A stretch of 64,000 bases of DNA from Isoetes taiwanensis (lineage: Eukaryota > Streptophyta > Lycopodiopsida > Isoetales > Isoetaceae). The position numbers were made by a program, and so were the translations under genes. Each line of letters opens with the position of its first letter. The stretch's first letter is position 1. The stretch is from positions 1,178,001 to 1,242,000 of the forward strand of contig JAJEKV010000035.1 in assembly GCA_021234155.1 (NCBI GenBank), given 5' to 3'. The notes below the pieces were generated by a model that had not been told where the DNA came from, made no database searches, and saw only the letters and a program-made list of their open reading frames with translations. Shown piece after piece: positions 35,215 to 44,889 of the stretch.

Positions 35215-35680
35215 TTATACAAAAGACAGCGAAGAGAAACAATTATCAATAATAATGGGCATCAAAAATGGTAAATAGCATTTCAGATCATACCTTAAGG
35301 CATGGATTTTACCAGTGGTTGCATCGTGCTGTTGAAGGTTGTCAACTACGTCTTCAGTTAAATTAACCTTAAATGCTTTGTATACACGAAAAGGAATTCC
35401 ATGGAGGATTGTCAAGAATTCAATTGGAGCAGGACCCGTTTGCAGATCAACAAAACATTGTAATGACTTCTTCAATAAACCTTTGGTGAAAAAGGAAATA
35501 TGCGCATGGTCTGTGACAGATAACAAATGTTAGAATCTAACTTGCTTTTAGTGGCATGGCATCCTTACCAAAACAGGAATATCCAATGGACTGATGTACA
35601 GAAGAGGAACCTTAACTTTTAATAGCATATTGAACAATGAAAACAAATCTTGATAAGAATGGCAGCACATTTGCATCTCG
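35215..35680 (-). pseudogene. Exon-like minus-strand ORFs, unidentified
   Basis: Reading leftward, CCHSYQDLFSLFNMLLKVKVPL and ISPLDIPVLVRMPCH (35548-35680) are followed across a short gap by AHISFFTKGLLKKSLQCFV, TGPAPIEFLTILHGIPF and NLTEDVVDNLQQHD (35300-35526). The text is protein-like and hydrophobic/polar alternating. A possible splice donor follows at ~35295 (GGTATG in minus orientation). I cannot assign a family. It may be real exons of a longer minus-strand gene or a remnant. Confidence 0.35.
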
Positions 35681-36191
35681 GGGATTTCACCATGTTGACG
35701 GCGTATATTGCAACACCGTGACTGGTTTGGGGTTTTTTTAATTTGAAGATATCTGTATACAGATGAAGGCAAATACGGGTTTACCACCATTTTTTCGTAG
35801 GTGGTCCAGAAGGGGGGAAGCCGGGCGGGAACTCTCCACCCGTATGAGATCCGACGTTTCTGAGTTCTGGGCACATGTCTAATAGCTTAAGGTTTTATAA
35901 GGAGTCACGATTTTAGTTTATTGCACGCAAGAGATCGCCTGCAGATTTGAAACAGAGGTCGCCAAGTAGAGGGTTTGCAGGTAAAGTTGAAGCTGAGGGT
36001 TTGTGCTTTGTTCTAAGCTTCTATACTTGTACATCAAACTTTGTGATGCAGGTTTCTGGCGTGAGGCTTTCCCTTAAAGGCTGTTGTTTTGGTAAAGATC
36101 TCATTACCTTGGCATCTGAGTGTTTCATGTTCCTTTGTGTCCAGAAAGTTGAAACGTTGAAAGGTATTTGAGCTCAAACAATAAGCCTCAG

Positions 36192-36864
36192 AAAGTGCTC
36201 ATGGCAGCAGGTGATACTTTCAGAGCAGCAGTTGGAGAACAGCTAGAAGTGTGGGCAGAAAGGACGGGCTCAGAGCTTTGTATGGCAGGGGGAGAGAAGG
36301 CACGGCCAACATCAGGTATGTTAGAACAACTTAGGCTTATGCAATTCTAATGTGTAATAAAGTCAGATATTTTCAACAAAATTCTGCTGCTATGAGGTTG
36401 ATCTGCATGAAAAATAAGTCATGCATGTCAAATGGTGTAGTCAATTAGTATAAAGGTGATCTGAGTCAATCTAGGAAACCTCCTTCAGCATCTTGATAAG
36501 GATGCGTGGATGGTTTCCTTCTCGTTTAAGTACCTATTTATCTTTGCTGAATTATGGCATTTGCTTCACGGTGGGATCCTTTTTAGATAACCAATACCAT
36601 TATGGTAGTTTTATATAGTGCAGAAATATGATATACATAGCCGGGTTTTTATAGTGTTGTCTCAAGCTATGAGACGGGCTGTAGAGGAGAAATTAGATAT
36701 TGTCATAGCAGACACTTTAGGCCGTAAGTAAGCATTTTGGAACAAGGGCATAAATGAGGTGTATTTAATGGTTGTGCAGGGCTTCATACAAATTATAACT
36801 TGATGGAGGAGCTCCGTGGTTGTAAGCGTGCAATTACCAAAGTCATATCAAAAGTGCGCCAAAT
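36192..36864 (+). pseudogene. Three exons of a chloroplast FtsY-like SRP receptor GTPase
   Basis: Exon 1 (36192-36315) reads KVLMAAGDTFRAAVGEQLEV and WAERTGSEL. Exon 2 (36655-36723) reads VLSQAMRRAVEEKLDIVIAD. Exon 3 (36780-36864) reads LHTNYNLMEELRGCKRAITK. AG acceptors and GT donors are in place and phases match: exon 2 ends 'ggcc' and exon 3 starts 'ggctt', restoring GRLHTN. The family is the chloroplast signal-recognition-particle receptor, which docks light-harvesting proteins to thylakoids (DTFRAA is the G2-side motif, DTxGR is G3). Here G3 reads DTLGR instead of DTSGR/DTAGR. Neither the GGKTT P-loop exon upstream nor the TKLDG exon downstream is recognisable within several kb, so this is probably a partial or dying copy. 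Confidence 0.8.
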
Positions 36865-39800
36865 GTAAGTCATCTCTATTTGCATCCAAAGCTTAAGGCC
36901 AGATTCACCTTCTATGAGGTCTGTGCAATTTTTACTTGGCATACATCCTATTATAGTATTCATTTTCGTTTCCACCAATGGCATATCTTCTTTCATATTA
37001 AGCTCTGTGTTTTTGGGTATAGGAGGAAGGGATGGGGCCATTAGAGAGTTCCAGATTTTTATATTATGTTTACTCGCGTGCTTTAATCTCTATTCTTGTT
37101 TGAAGGAATACTTCAGATGTCCATAATGCTTAAGAGATTGAGAGGACCTTGTCTTTTATTTACCAAGGTCAAATTGTCATAGCGGTAGTGATAATAGGGT
37201 CTGCAAGATCACATGATTGTCCTTCTGCTATACTCCTATAATTTTGCAGTGTCTAAAACTTTTGCAGGCTCTAAACAAGATTCATTTTGAGTATCTTACA
37301 GGCAAGGGCAAGTTGGATTCTTTGCCCTGTGCTTTTTATTCACATTTTTTTCAAACAGTTGTGGGAGTAGTTGATCCAGAAGATCTCCTTCTAAATGAAC
37401 GAAGTGATGCCAGCTAGGTCTGTGGCCTTATTCGTTGCATATGATTGAAAATAGAATTGCTTGTGTCGTGTTTGATAATATGCACTGGCATTATTGCTAG
37501 AGAAGATAATCCTATTTGCATGTTGGTCTTAAGTTGCGGAACAACGTTTATACTGAACCTTATAATATGGTTTGGTGGGCCATCTCCCTGCTTGTTGGAA
37601 CATAAAATAAGGAGGTTTTATTCAGTGAGATTAAAATATCAAAACGTGTATCTCTAGTTTATTCGCAAAAACATGCATGGGCAAATGGGAGAGAGTGAGG
37701 GCTGTAATAGAATCTAGTTATTATAAAATGTTGCAGAAAAGTAGCTTCACAGAATGATTCTTTGCAAGCGTCAAATAATGCAATTGTTGCATCATTGATG
37801 ATTGTGCTCTCCTTGTCATTTGTTGCAAAGATCTTTGTCTTAAACATCATGTTTAGTTATTTTTCTGTTCATTTATTTATCTATTTGTTCCTGCAGATGC
37901 ACGAACTTTGTTGGATTGGAGCACAATGGTGCTTTGAATAAGCGAATCATAATGGTAAGGGATGTGTTCAAGTTGTTGGTGCATATAGTGTTCTTAATTT
38001 TTGCTTGCAAAGAATGGAACTAAAATATATGCGGTTAGTTGATTTTGCACAACGCAAGCAACACATCTTTGTATTTTAGATTTGCCTGTAATTGATTATC
38101 ATCACTTCACAGAATAGACTGAGCAATCACTTCCCGTGTATATAGGAAATCTATCATGCTCCTTGAGATCAATTTCATTAGTATATTGCTCTGCCATTTC
38201 AACGGGTAAATTCATCTCTTGAAACAGCTGAGTTGCTATACATCCACCAATTAAAAATTCAGAAGACGGAGATGCACAACATGTGCACTAGCTAACAGGC
38301 TGCAACCCATAAACTAGTTCACGGTATTTCATGGGAGGAAAGTTCCATGCTTGATTGAGTATGGAGTTCTGTACAAGATTTATTTATCAAGATGATACTT
38401 CAGTTTTTAAATACTATATCATTTGTAAGACTGCATACTATGCTTAAGAGTTTACAGTTATTTCTTAAACGTATGCCAAATGTTCACCATCTTCAGACGT
38501 TTAGAATTCAGAATCCAAGTTTGGCAATTTGTAGGGGAGAAAAGGAGAAGGGTCTGAAACTGCAGGTCTGTGCAAGAAAATTCACAATCATTATATGTTT
38601 CAATTTGTTTCCCAAATGGTCAATTAAAAGCACCACAATTTCCTTGGGTTGACCATTGTAATTGCTATGATTGTGTCTACATTGGAAGGTGCATGCTACC
38701 ACAAAATAAAACCTATTATTTTAAATTTGGTTGGTCATTTAAGTGGTTCTTTTTGGATTGTCCTTATTTGGATGCAAGAAATGTTTATTAAAAACATTGT
38801 GAATTTTTTTTCCTTTTCTAAATGCCATTTTTTCTCTATATAAGGCTAGGTGCACAAACTCAAGTATAAGATCGGGTAGAGGTATGTAAAAATTAAGACA
38901 GTCCATAAGTACATCTACGGAAGGGGGCAAGAAAGCTGGCATTTCCTATTTACGTATGTAGGGGTTTTTCACCTCCAAAAAGTTGTATACAAGGGTTTTT
39001 TGGTGACCCCTTGCACGCAGATGAGGTATCCCCATATGCCTAGGTCAAATCCCTGGGATTTGCATACTTACTTTAAGGAAAATTCGATGAACAAAACAAA
39101 GTTGAGCTCATTCTTAAAGCAATTGCATCTGCAAAACAACAAAGAATAATTTCTGTATAACATTTCAATGTGAAGTTGCAATATAGATTTCAAATCCTAA
39201 ATCTGCAAGCATTCTTAATGATATGCCGCATCTGATAAATTTGACCTTCGTGAAAGAAAACACTAAAAAGACTGGTGCTTGTAGCGCTACGTCATTATCG
39301 TGCATCTGTTATGCAAAAAACAATTGGCAATCATGCTTATCTATGGCACCATGAGAGCTAAGACATGTTCTTGCTATTATGGACGTCTTGATGACGGAGA
39401 ATAACAGTCTAGCAAACCCAAATTTTGAATGCAATAAAACTTGATAAAGAGCTAGAAAATCATGGGCAAATGATAGGAATGCAAACGAAATAGAAGAATA
39501 AATAGCCAAATAGAAGCAGAAAGAATACAGAACATCAATATGTCTGGATCTCCATAATCTACATCGAATAGCACCTAAAGATTTCTCAAACATGACCTGC
39601 AGATGGTGTTGAGGGATCAAATATAACTCTACTACTCCATAACCATATAGTCTAGTACTCTGTATAAATCTCACAAAGTAAAGTGAGTCATCCTGCCTAA
39701 ATTATGATACACATATCAAACAATAAGGCAAGAATTAGGATATGTCTCATATACCTCCAGTGTTAAAACATTGTGTTTGTCTGCTCCTGCCAAATGCGAA

Positions 39801-40300
39801 GAATAAATGAATGTCAAGCATAGCAAATGAAATACCTTCTTGTTTAAGTCGTTTATGGATCCTTGCTGGAATATTAGTTTATAGAATGGGAGAAGAGAAA
39901 GGCTGGAGAGATCACTCCATGATTTGGTATATGCATGCATCCACCGAAGCTTAGAATCCTACTATAGAACACCTATTATGCAAGAACCTAGACGCCTGAG
40001 GCTCAAGAAACTATGGTCTAAGGATGATCCCAGAGAAATAATGACCTGACACAAGGCCCCCAAAATTGAACCAATATAATTTTTTTTCCATGGTTTGTTG
40101 GTGAAAATTAAATCTATAAATCGGTACATGTTAGTGGGTTCAAAAGTTTACAAACCATGTCTAGTTATCTAATATGGTTCATCAACATATTTTTCTAAGG
40201 TGGTAAGGTAACATTCTTTTGTGACATGGTACTGGAACATGGAAAACTTAAATTGTAACAACTTAAACTATATGATATGTACTATTGTTTAGTATGTCTA
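36865..40300. other. Mostly non-coding; possible decayed downstream exon
   Basis: One exon-like stretch between 'ctgcag' and 'ggtaagg' (37897-37954) reads NFVGLEHNGALNKRIIM. It joins in phase to cpFtsY exon 3 and vaguely recalls the LVLDGTTGLNM segment, but the match is too weak to claim. Otherwise only short ORFs occur. A line of T-rich and A-rich sequence around 38-39 kb shows no element ends. Confidence 0.35.
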
Positions 40301-40314
40301 GTTTAGTAGATTGG
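40301..40314 (+). other. Target-site duplication, left copy
   Basis: GTTTAGTAGATTGG, repeated perfectly at 44876-44889 after the poly(A) tail of the LINE. Confidence 0.95.
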
Positions 40315-40316
40315 CC

Positions 40317-40709
40317 CAAGTGATGGCCAGACCAGCGCCAGCTGGAATTGAACAAAATGGAATGCTGACAGGGACAATAGGAAACGCAGGGATGGCTGGG
40401 ATGCAAGATGGGTTGGCCAATAAAACCAATACTGAGATCCAAAGGCCAGAAAAACAAAGGGAGACTAGAGAAGAACAGTGTGAACTGCTGGCAGAGACAT
40501 TGGGCAACAGAGGGGTCAACAATAGTAACTCTTTGTCTGGAAAACCAGCACAGGGGAACCCTGCGACAGAGCATGAGGAAATGAGAGAGGCCTGCCCTTC
40601 TCAGGTGATGGAAGGCTTGGCAGAGCTAGCCCGAGGCAAGAAACATGATCTGCCTCGTATGGGTACCGCGAATCGAGAGAATGGGCAACCGTGGCATACC
40701 TATCCGTAG
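40317..40709 (+). pseudogene. LINE ORF1 C-terminal remnant
   Basis: The frame continues from the insertion point to a stop at 40709, reading a low-complexity, Gly/Asn/Gln/Glu-rich tail (e.g. NNSNSLSGKPAQGNPATEHE). Plant L1 ORF1 encodes an RNA-binding protein whose C-terminus is poorly conserved. No CCHC knuckle is left. The assignment rests on position before the endonuclease. Confidence 0.5.
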
Positions 40710-40920
40710 TGTCCGCCCAACTTATCTAAGACCTCCGGAGCACCGAAGAAGAAGAAGGAGGAAAGCAAGACTTGATAACATCAAGATCGAAACCATGATA
40801 CTAACAAAGGGGAAGTAAAGATGAGAATTCGGCCATTGGGATAAGTCCCCGGGCAGGGAAGCATGTTCCGTGGGCCTAGGCAATGGGTCAAGAACTCCAT
40901 TGTGTGCCTTCTCTTTCCAA

Positions 40921-41650
40921 ATGATAGCAACTTGGAATCTAAGGGGAATCGGGGGCTCTAAAGAGAGCAAGAGTATTGGCAGCAATCAGGGCTTTGAATG
41001 CCGATGTAGTATTAATTCAGGAGCATAGATTAGATGAGTTTCAGGCCAACAATTTAGGTGATTGGGTTGGTAAGGGATATCAGTCCCTTAATTCCAAAGC
41101 TATCGGTACGAAAGGTGGAGTCTCAACATTATGGAGAAATTTAACAAGAGCTAGCGAGACATGTCTCTAGAGATGGTAGATGGCAAGCTGTAACTTTTGA
41201 TGGAGAGGAGAATTGGGGACTCATCAATATATATGCCTCCAACTCTCCTGATGAGAGAGCAGTGATGTGGAAGGAAATCAGAATGTGGCTACAAGCTCAA
41301 GAAACAACAAGCTGGGTTATGGCAGGTGACTTGAACATGACTGATTCGTGGGATCAAAAAATTGGCCTGCACAGGAATTTGCAAAGAAAGGAAAGAATTG
41401 AATGGGAGAAACTGATCAATGATATAGGCTTCAGTCTAATTCCTCCATCAAATTGCCTCTACTCTTGGACGAATAAGCAAAAAGGTGAGTCTCGTGTTTA
41501 CTGCCTCCTTGATAGATATTATGTGAGTAACAAAGGGGCAAACATTCTAGATGGTTGCTATGTGGAAGCAGATATGGGCTATACTCAATCGGACCATATC
41601 CCACAGATTTTGAACCTCACGGCATTGAGGAACAAACATATCAAAACAAG
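40921..41650 (+). pseudogene. LINE APE-type endonuclease domain, frameshifted
   Basis: ATWNLRGIG (40927-) is the start motif of the apurinic-endonuclease-like domain. DVVLIQEHRLDE, INIYASNSPDE, VMAGDLNMTD and a final SDHIPQI follow. The enzyme nicks the target to prime reverse transcription. The domain spans three frames: shifts near 40955 and 41160 separate its parts, and the third part is joined to the long ORF2. Confidence 0.88.
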
Positions 41651-44159
41651 CTCCCCCTTCAAATTTAACACTGGATATCTCAATAAAAAGGAATTTTGCA
41701 CTGAATTTAGAAAGTTCCTGCAAGAGATGCCAAAGCAAATGGAGCTGCCCAGTATGAACAGATGGTGTAAAAGAGTTAGAGAAATCAAAGGATGGATCAA
41801 AGCCTGGGGGACAGCCAGAATACTAGAGTTCAAAAAGACAAAAAATGAGCTCTATGGGAGAATTAGGATGGTCAGACAAGAATTAGCAACCAAAGCACTG
41901 GATAGCCAGCTCCATGAGGTGGAGGCCGAATTAGAGAACCAAATCAAGGCGATAGAAGAGTTCGAAGCCAAAGGGGCAGCAGTTAGGTCCAAAACCAAAC
42001 ACTATCTAGAGGTTGATCAGGAAAGTTCCAAACTGTTTTTTAGAATGGCAAAATCTAGGTTGATGGAGAACAGCATCACTGAAATCAGAGATGGGCAGGG
42101 CCCCGTAATTTCAGACCCAAAGCAGATTGAAGAATTCTTTGTCAACAAATATTCTGCACTCTTTGCAAAAAAACAGCCGGAGGCCAATTATGCTAGCAGA
42201 CTGGAGGATGGTCTCAAAGACATACAAGACAGATTTTCTGCTGAAGAAAATGCTCTCCTCGTGCAAGAGATCACTGCAGCCGAAGTCTTCAAGGTGTTAT
42301 CCTCAATGGCGAAGGGCAAGTCTCCTGGACCAGACGGCCTGCCTCCAGAGCTCTTTATAGAGTTTTGGGATCTACTAGGACAAGATATGGTTGCTGTGAT
42401 CAAAGACATTTGGGCACAAAAACAACTGCACCCAGCAATTGCCACAGGATTCATTACCTTGATCCCAAAAGTAGATAGGCCCCTGCAGATGCATGAGTGG
42501 CGCCCAATTGCTCTAACGAACACGCTGTACAAAGTGATAGCTAAGCTAATAGCGAATAGGCTGAAAATTGCTTTGAGTAGAATGATAGGGAAAGAGCAGT
42601 CAGCTTTCCTCCCAGGCAGAAGCATTCATGATAACTATGTAATAGCAGCAGAAGGATTACACTGGTGCAAGGAATCAGGACAAAAATGTGTCCTTCTAAA
42701 GCTGGATTTTTCTCGGGCATACGACACTATAGATTGGGATACATTACTGAAGATCCTTGCCAAACTCCAAATGGATCCAAGCACCATTGAAATGATTAGA
42801 GGCCTGCTACATGCTGGGAGTGCATCCATCCTATTGAATGGTAAACCATCCAAACTCTTTCCTCTTAGGCGAGGAGTGAGGCAAGGGTGTCCCCTCGCCC
42901 CCTATCTGTTTCTAATAATTGCACATGTGCTGGCATGCATGGTCAAAAAGCAACAGGATAGTGGAAGAATCAAAGGCCTCTTCTTACCCGGGCTGGGGAA
43001 TAGACAAATCCCACTTATGCAGTTTGCTGATGACTCATTCGCCTTTGTAAGATATGATGACGACAGTATTGGCAACTTCCTACAATGTATGCAGCACTTC
43101 TCGAGTATCACAGGGGTGGAACTCAATCTCGGCAAGTGTTCACTAATATGGCCCTTTGAAGAAACAGTGGATTCTAGATTGAAGGCATGGAACATGAAAA
43201 TTCTTGACAAGGATATGGGCACCAAGCTGTTGGGCCTGCCTTTGTGTCCTAACTTAAAGCTTAAGGGGCTGTGGAATCCTATACTAGACAAACTCAAGAG
43301 AAGAATTAATGGGTGGTCTTCGAAATCGTTATCATTGGCAGGACGAACTGCAATATGCAATGCAATCCTTGGAGCGTCTCATGTATACCTATCTTCCGTA
43401 ATGATGGGGCCAAAATATGTGTACAAGCAGATGGATGCAATTGTCAGAAGATTTCTGTGGGGTGGTGCATCAAAATTGGCATGGGAAGAAGTCTGCAGAA
43501 ATAGAGCGAATGGAGGTCTGGGACTAAAAGATTACAGAGTGCAGGCCCAAGTACTAGCGTCCAAGCAGGTCTGGAGGGCAATTCAGGGAGAGGACTCCCC
43601 CGCCATGCACCTCATTAGATATGGTCTACAAAAATGCCATCCGGTGGGCAAACCATCCATCCCAATGACCCTTCCAAATGCAGCCTTCATACAGTTTGAA
43701 ATTGGCAGTAATGTCTCTCCCATGATGAGGTATATCTTGAGAGCATGGCAGGAGGTGGCCCAACTCTTTACAACGGAGGAGATTCCGTGGGAAGCAGGAG
43801 CCTTTCACATATTTTGGTGCCAATATCTTAGTAATGAAGAGGGTCTGCCGCTGGCCTTAGTACACCCAAGAATTTATGCGAGATGGAGGGAGAAAAACAT
43901 ATGTCAGCTAAGGGATATATGGGATGCAAATAGGCAGAAATGGCAGGCATGGTCCTCACTAAAGACTATAGTGGGAAGCGGGCAGGGGAACAAGAAACTA
44001 TATCAGCAAATTCTGAAAAAAGTGGATGTCATTTCAGGTATAGACGGGGTGGAGGAGAAGTGGATAATCAAAGACGAGAGAGGGCAGGTTATCAAAGGGT
44101 ATAAGGTGAGTCTACTATACAAGTTACTGCTACACAGAGAACCCTTAAGAATATCGTGA
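41262..44159 (+). CDS. LINE ORF2: endonuclease C-part and reverse transcriptase
   Basis: A 965-codon open frame. Residues 20-120 finish the endonuclease. A helical linker (residues ~130-260, with LEFKKTKNELYGRIRMV) follows. RT motifs are SPGPDGLPPELF, FITLIPK, WRPIALTNTLYKVIAK, QSAFLPGRSIHDN, LKLDFSRAYDTIDW, RRGVRQGCPLAPYLF and the catalytic box FADDS (43023-43037), then LGLPL and INGWSSKSLSLAGR. The domain order and the FADD box are those of plant L1 elements. It ends at a TGA where a frame change separates it from the zinc domain. Long open frame next to inactivating shifts means recent decay. Confidence 0.95.
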   Translation: MMWKEIRMWLQAQETTSWVMAGDLNMTDSWDQKIGLHRNLQRKERIEWEKLINDIGFSLIPPSNCLYSWTNKQKGESRVYCLLDRYYVSNKGANILDGCYVEADMGYTQSDHIPQILNLTALRNKHIKTSSPFKFNTGYLNKKEFCTEFRKFLQEMPKQMELPSMNRWCKRVREIKGWIKAWGTARILEFKKTKNELYGRIRMVRQELATKALDSQLHEVEAELENQIKAIEEFEAKGAAVRSKTKHYLEVDQESSKLFFRMAKSRLMENSITEIRDGQGPVISDPKQIEEFFVNKYSALFAKKQPEANYASRLEDGLKDIQDRFSAEENALLVQEITAAEVFKVLSSMAKGKSPGPDGLPPELFIEFWDLLGQDMVAVIKDIWAQKQLHPAIATGFITLIPKVDRPLQMHEWRPIALTNTLYKVIAKLIANRLKIALSRMIGKEQSAFLPGRSIHDNYVIAAEGLHWCKESGQKCVLLKLDFSRAYDTIDWDTLLKILAKLQMDPSTIEMIRGLLHAGSASILLNGKPSKLFPLRRGVRQGCPLAPYLFLIIAHVLACMVKKQQDSGRIKGLFLPGLGNRQIPLMQFADDSFAFVRYDDDSIGNFLQCMQHFSSITGVELNLGKCSLIWPFEETVDSRLKAWNMKILDKDMGTKLLGLPLCPNLKLKGLWNPILDKLKRRINGWSSKSLSLAGRTAICNAILGASHVYLSSVMMGPKYVYKQMDAIVRRFLWGGASKLAWEEVCRNRANGGLGLKDYRVQAQVLASKQVWRAIQGEDSPAMHLIRYGLQKCHPVGKPSIPMTLPNAAFIQFEIGSNVSPMMRYILRAWQEVAQLFTTEEIPWEAGAFHIFWCQYLSNEEGLPLALVHPRIYARWREKNICQLRDIWDANRQKWQAWSSLKTIVGSGQGNKKLYQQILKKVDVISGIDGVEEKWIIKDERGQVIKGYKVSLLYKLLLHREPLRIS

Positions 44160-44168
44160 GAATAGGAT

Positions 44169-44726
44169 ATGATGAAGCGGACATACTACCTTATTTGGTG
44201 GATAGCTGGAATGCGTGGTGCAAAGAAGAAAATCCAACATTTCATTTGGCTTGCATGGCAAAATGGAATAGATACCTTATGTCGGCTGAAGCAAAGAAAG
44301 ATTGTCTTGGATACAGACTGCCCATTCGGATGTAAAGCAGAAGAGGATACCAATCACATGTTTTACGCCCGAAAGAATCGGGCCTTTTGGGATTGGGCAA
44401 TGCCCATACTCGGGATTACACCCCAGGAACTTGGTTGGCCGAGGATTGCTATGCTCAGGACCTCCAAGCTGAAAAGGTCGATGGTTGCCATTGCATTGTG
44501 GTGTGTGTGGAAACACCGATGTGAGGTGGATAGGGGCAAGCTCAACTCGGATTACAGAAGGATCTCAGCAAGCTTCAGTTTTGAAGTTTCTTTGATGGGC
44601 ATTGCTCATAGAAGGAAATTCGGAGATAGTTATGACCCGGAATTCGACTCTATTGGAAGAATCTCAGGCTTTTATGAATATTTTGTATGCTTTTGGGCCA
44701 GCAGAGGCACTATAGAGGATGATTAG
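44169..44726 (+). pseudogene. LINE ORF2 C-terminal zf-RVT domain, out of frame
   Basis: Reads KIQHFIWLAWQNGIDTLCRL, then CPFGCKAEEDTNHMFY, then FWDWAMPILGI and a tail with KRSMVAIALWCVWKHR. This is the zf-RVT region that closes ORF2 in plant L1 elements (C..C....E...H...C). The last cysteine of the motif is Ala in FYARKN. It lies in another frame from the RT ORF because of a shift near 44150. Confidence 0.85.
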
Positions 44727-44875
44727 ATTAAGTAGGGAACCTAGGCAACTGCGCCATAAAGATGTTCAGTCCATATAAGGGACAACTTGCTAGCTTTGTT
44801 TGTTTATGTAATTTCTTTTCTATATAATAAAATATAAATATCCTGCCGTCAAAAAAAAAAAAAAAAAAAAAAAAA

Positions 44876-44889
44876 GTTTAGTAGATTGG
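44876..44889 (+). other. Target-site duplication, right copy
   Basis: GTTTAGTAGATTGG, identical to 40301-40314. The original host sequence continues 'tatttgatcacatatg'. Confidence 0.95.

Larger units (their letters stand above)
40315..44875 (+). mobile_element. L1-type LINE with poly(A) tail and 14-bp target duplication
   Basis: The 4.56-kb insert ends in 25 A (44851-44875) and is bounded by identical 14-bp flanks. It carries an ORF1 tail, an APE-type endonuclease, RT and a C-terminal zinc domain, the plant L1 order. The perfect duplication, uninterrupted A run and long open ORF2 show recent insertion, although two frame changes in the endonuclease and one near 44150 make it inactive. It probably lost its 5' end: only about 390 bp of ORF1 remain. 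Confidence 0.95.

Noticed and set aside
37897-37954. Fourth cpFtsY exon (NFVGLEHNGALN)
   Set aside because: Borders and phase fit, but resemblance to LVLDGTTGLN is too weak to include as an exon.
42127-43504. Secondary ORFs on both strands inside the LINE
   Set aside because: Shadows of the long ORF2 frame.
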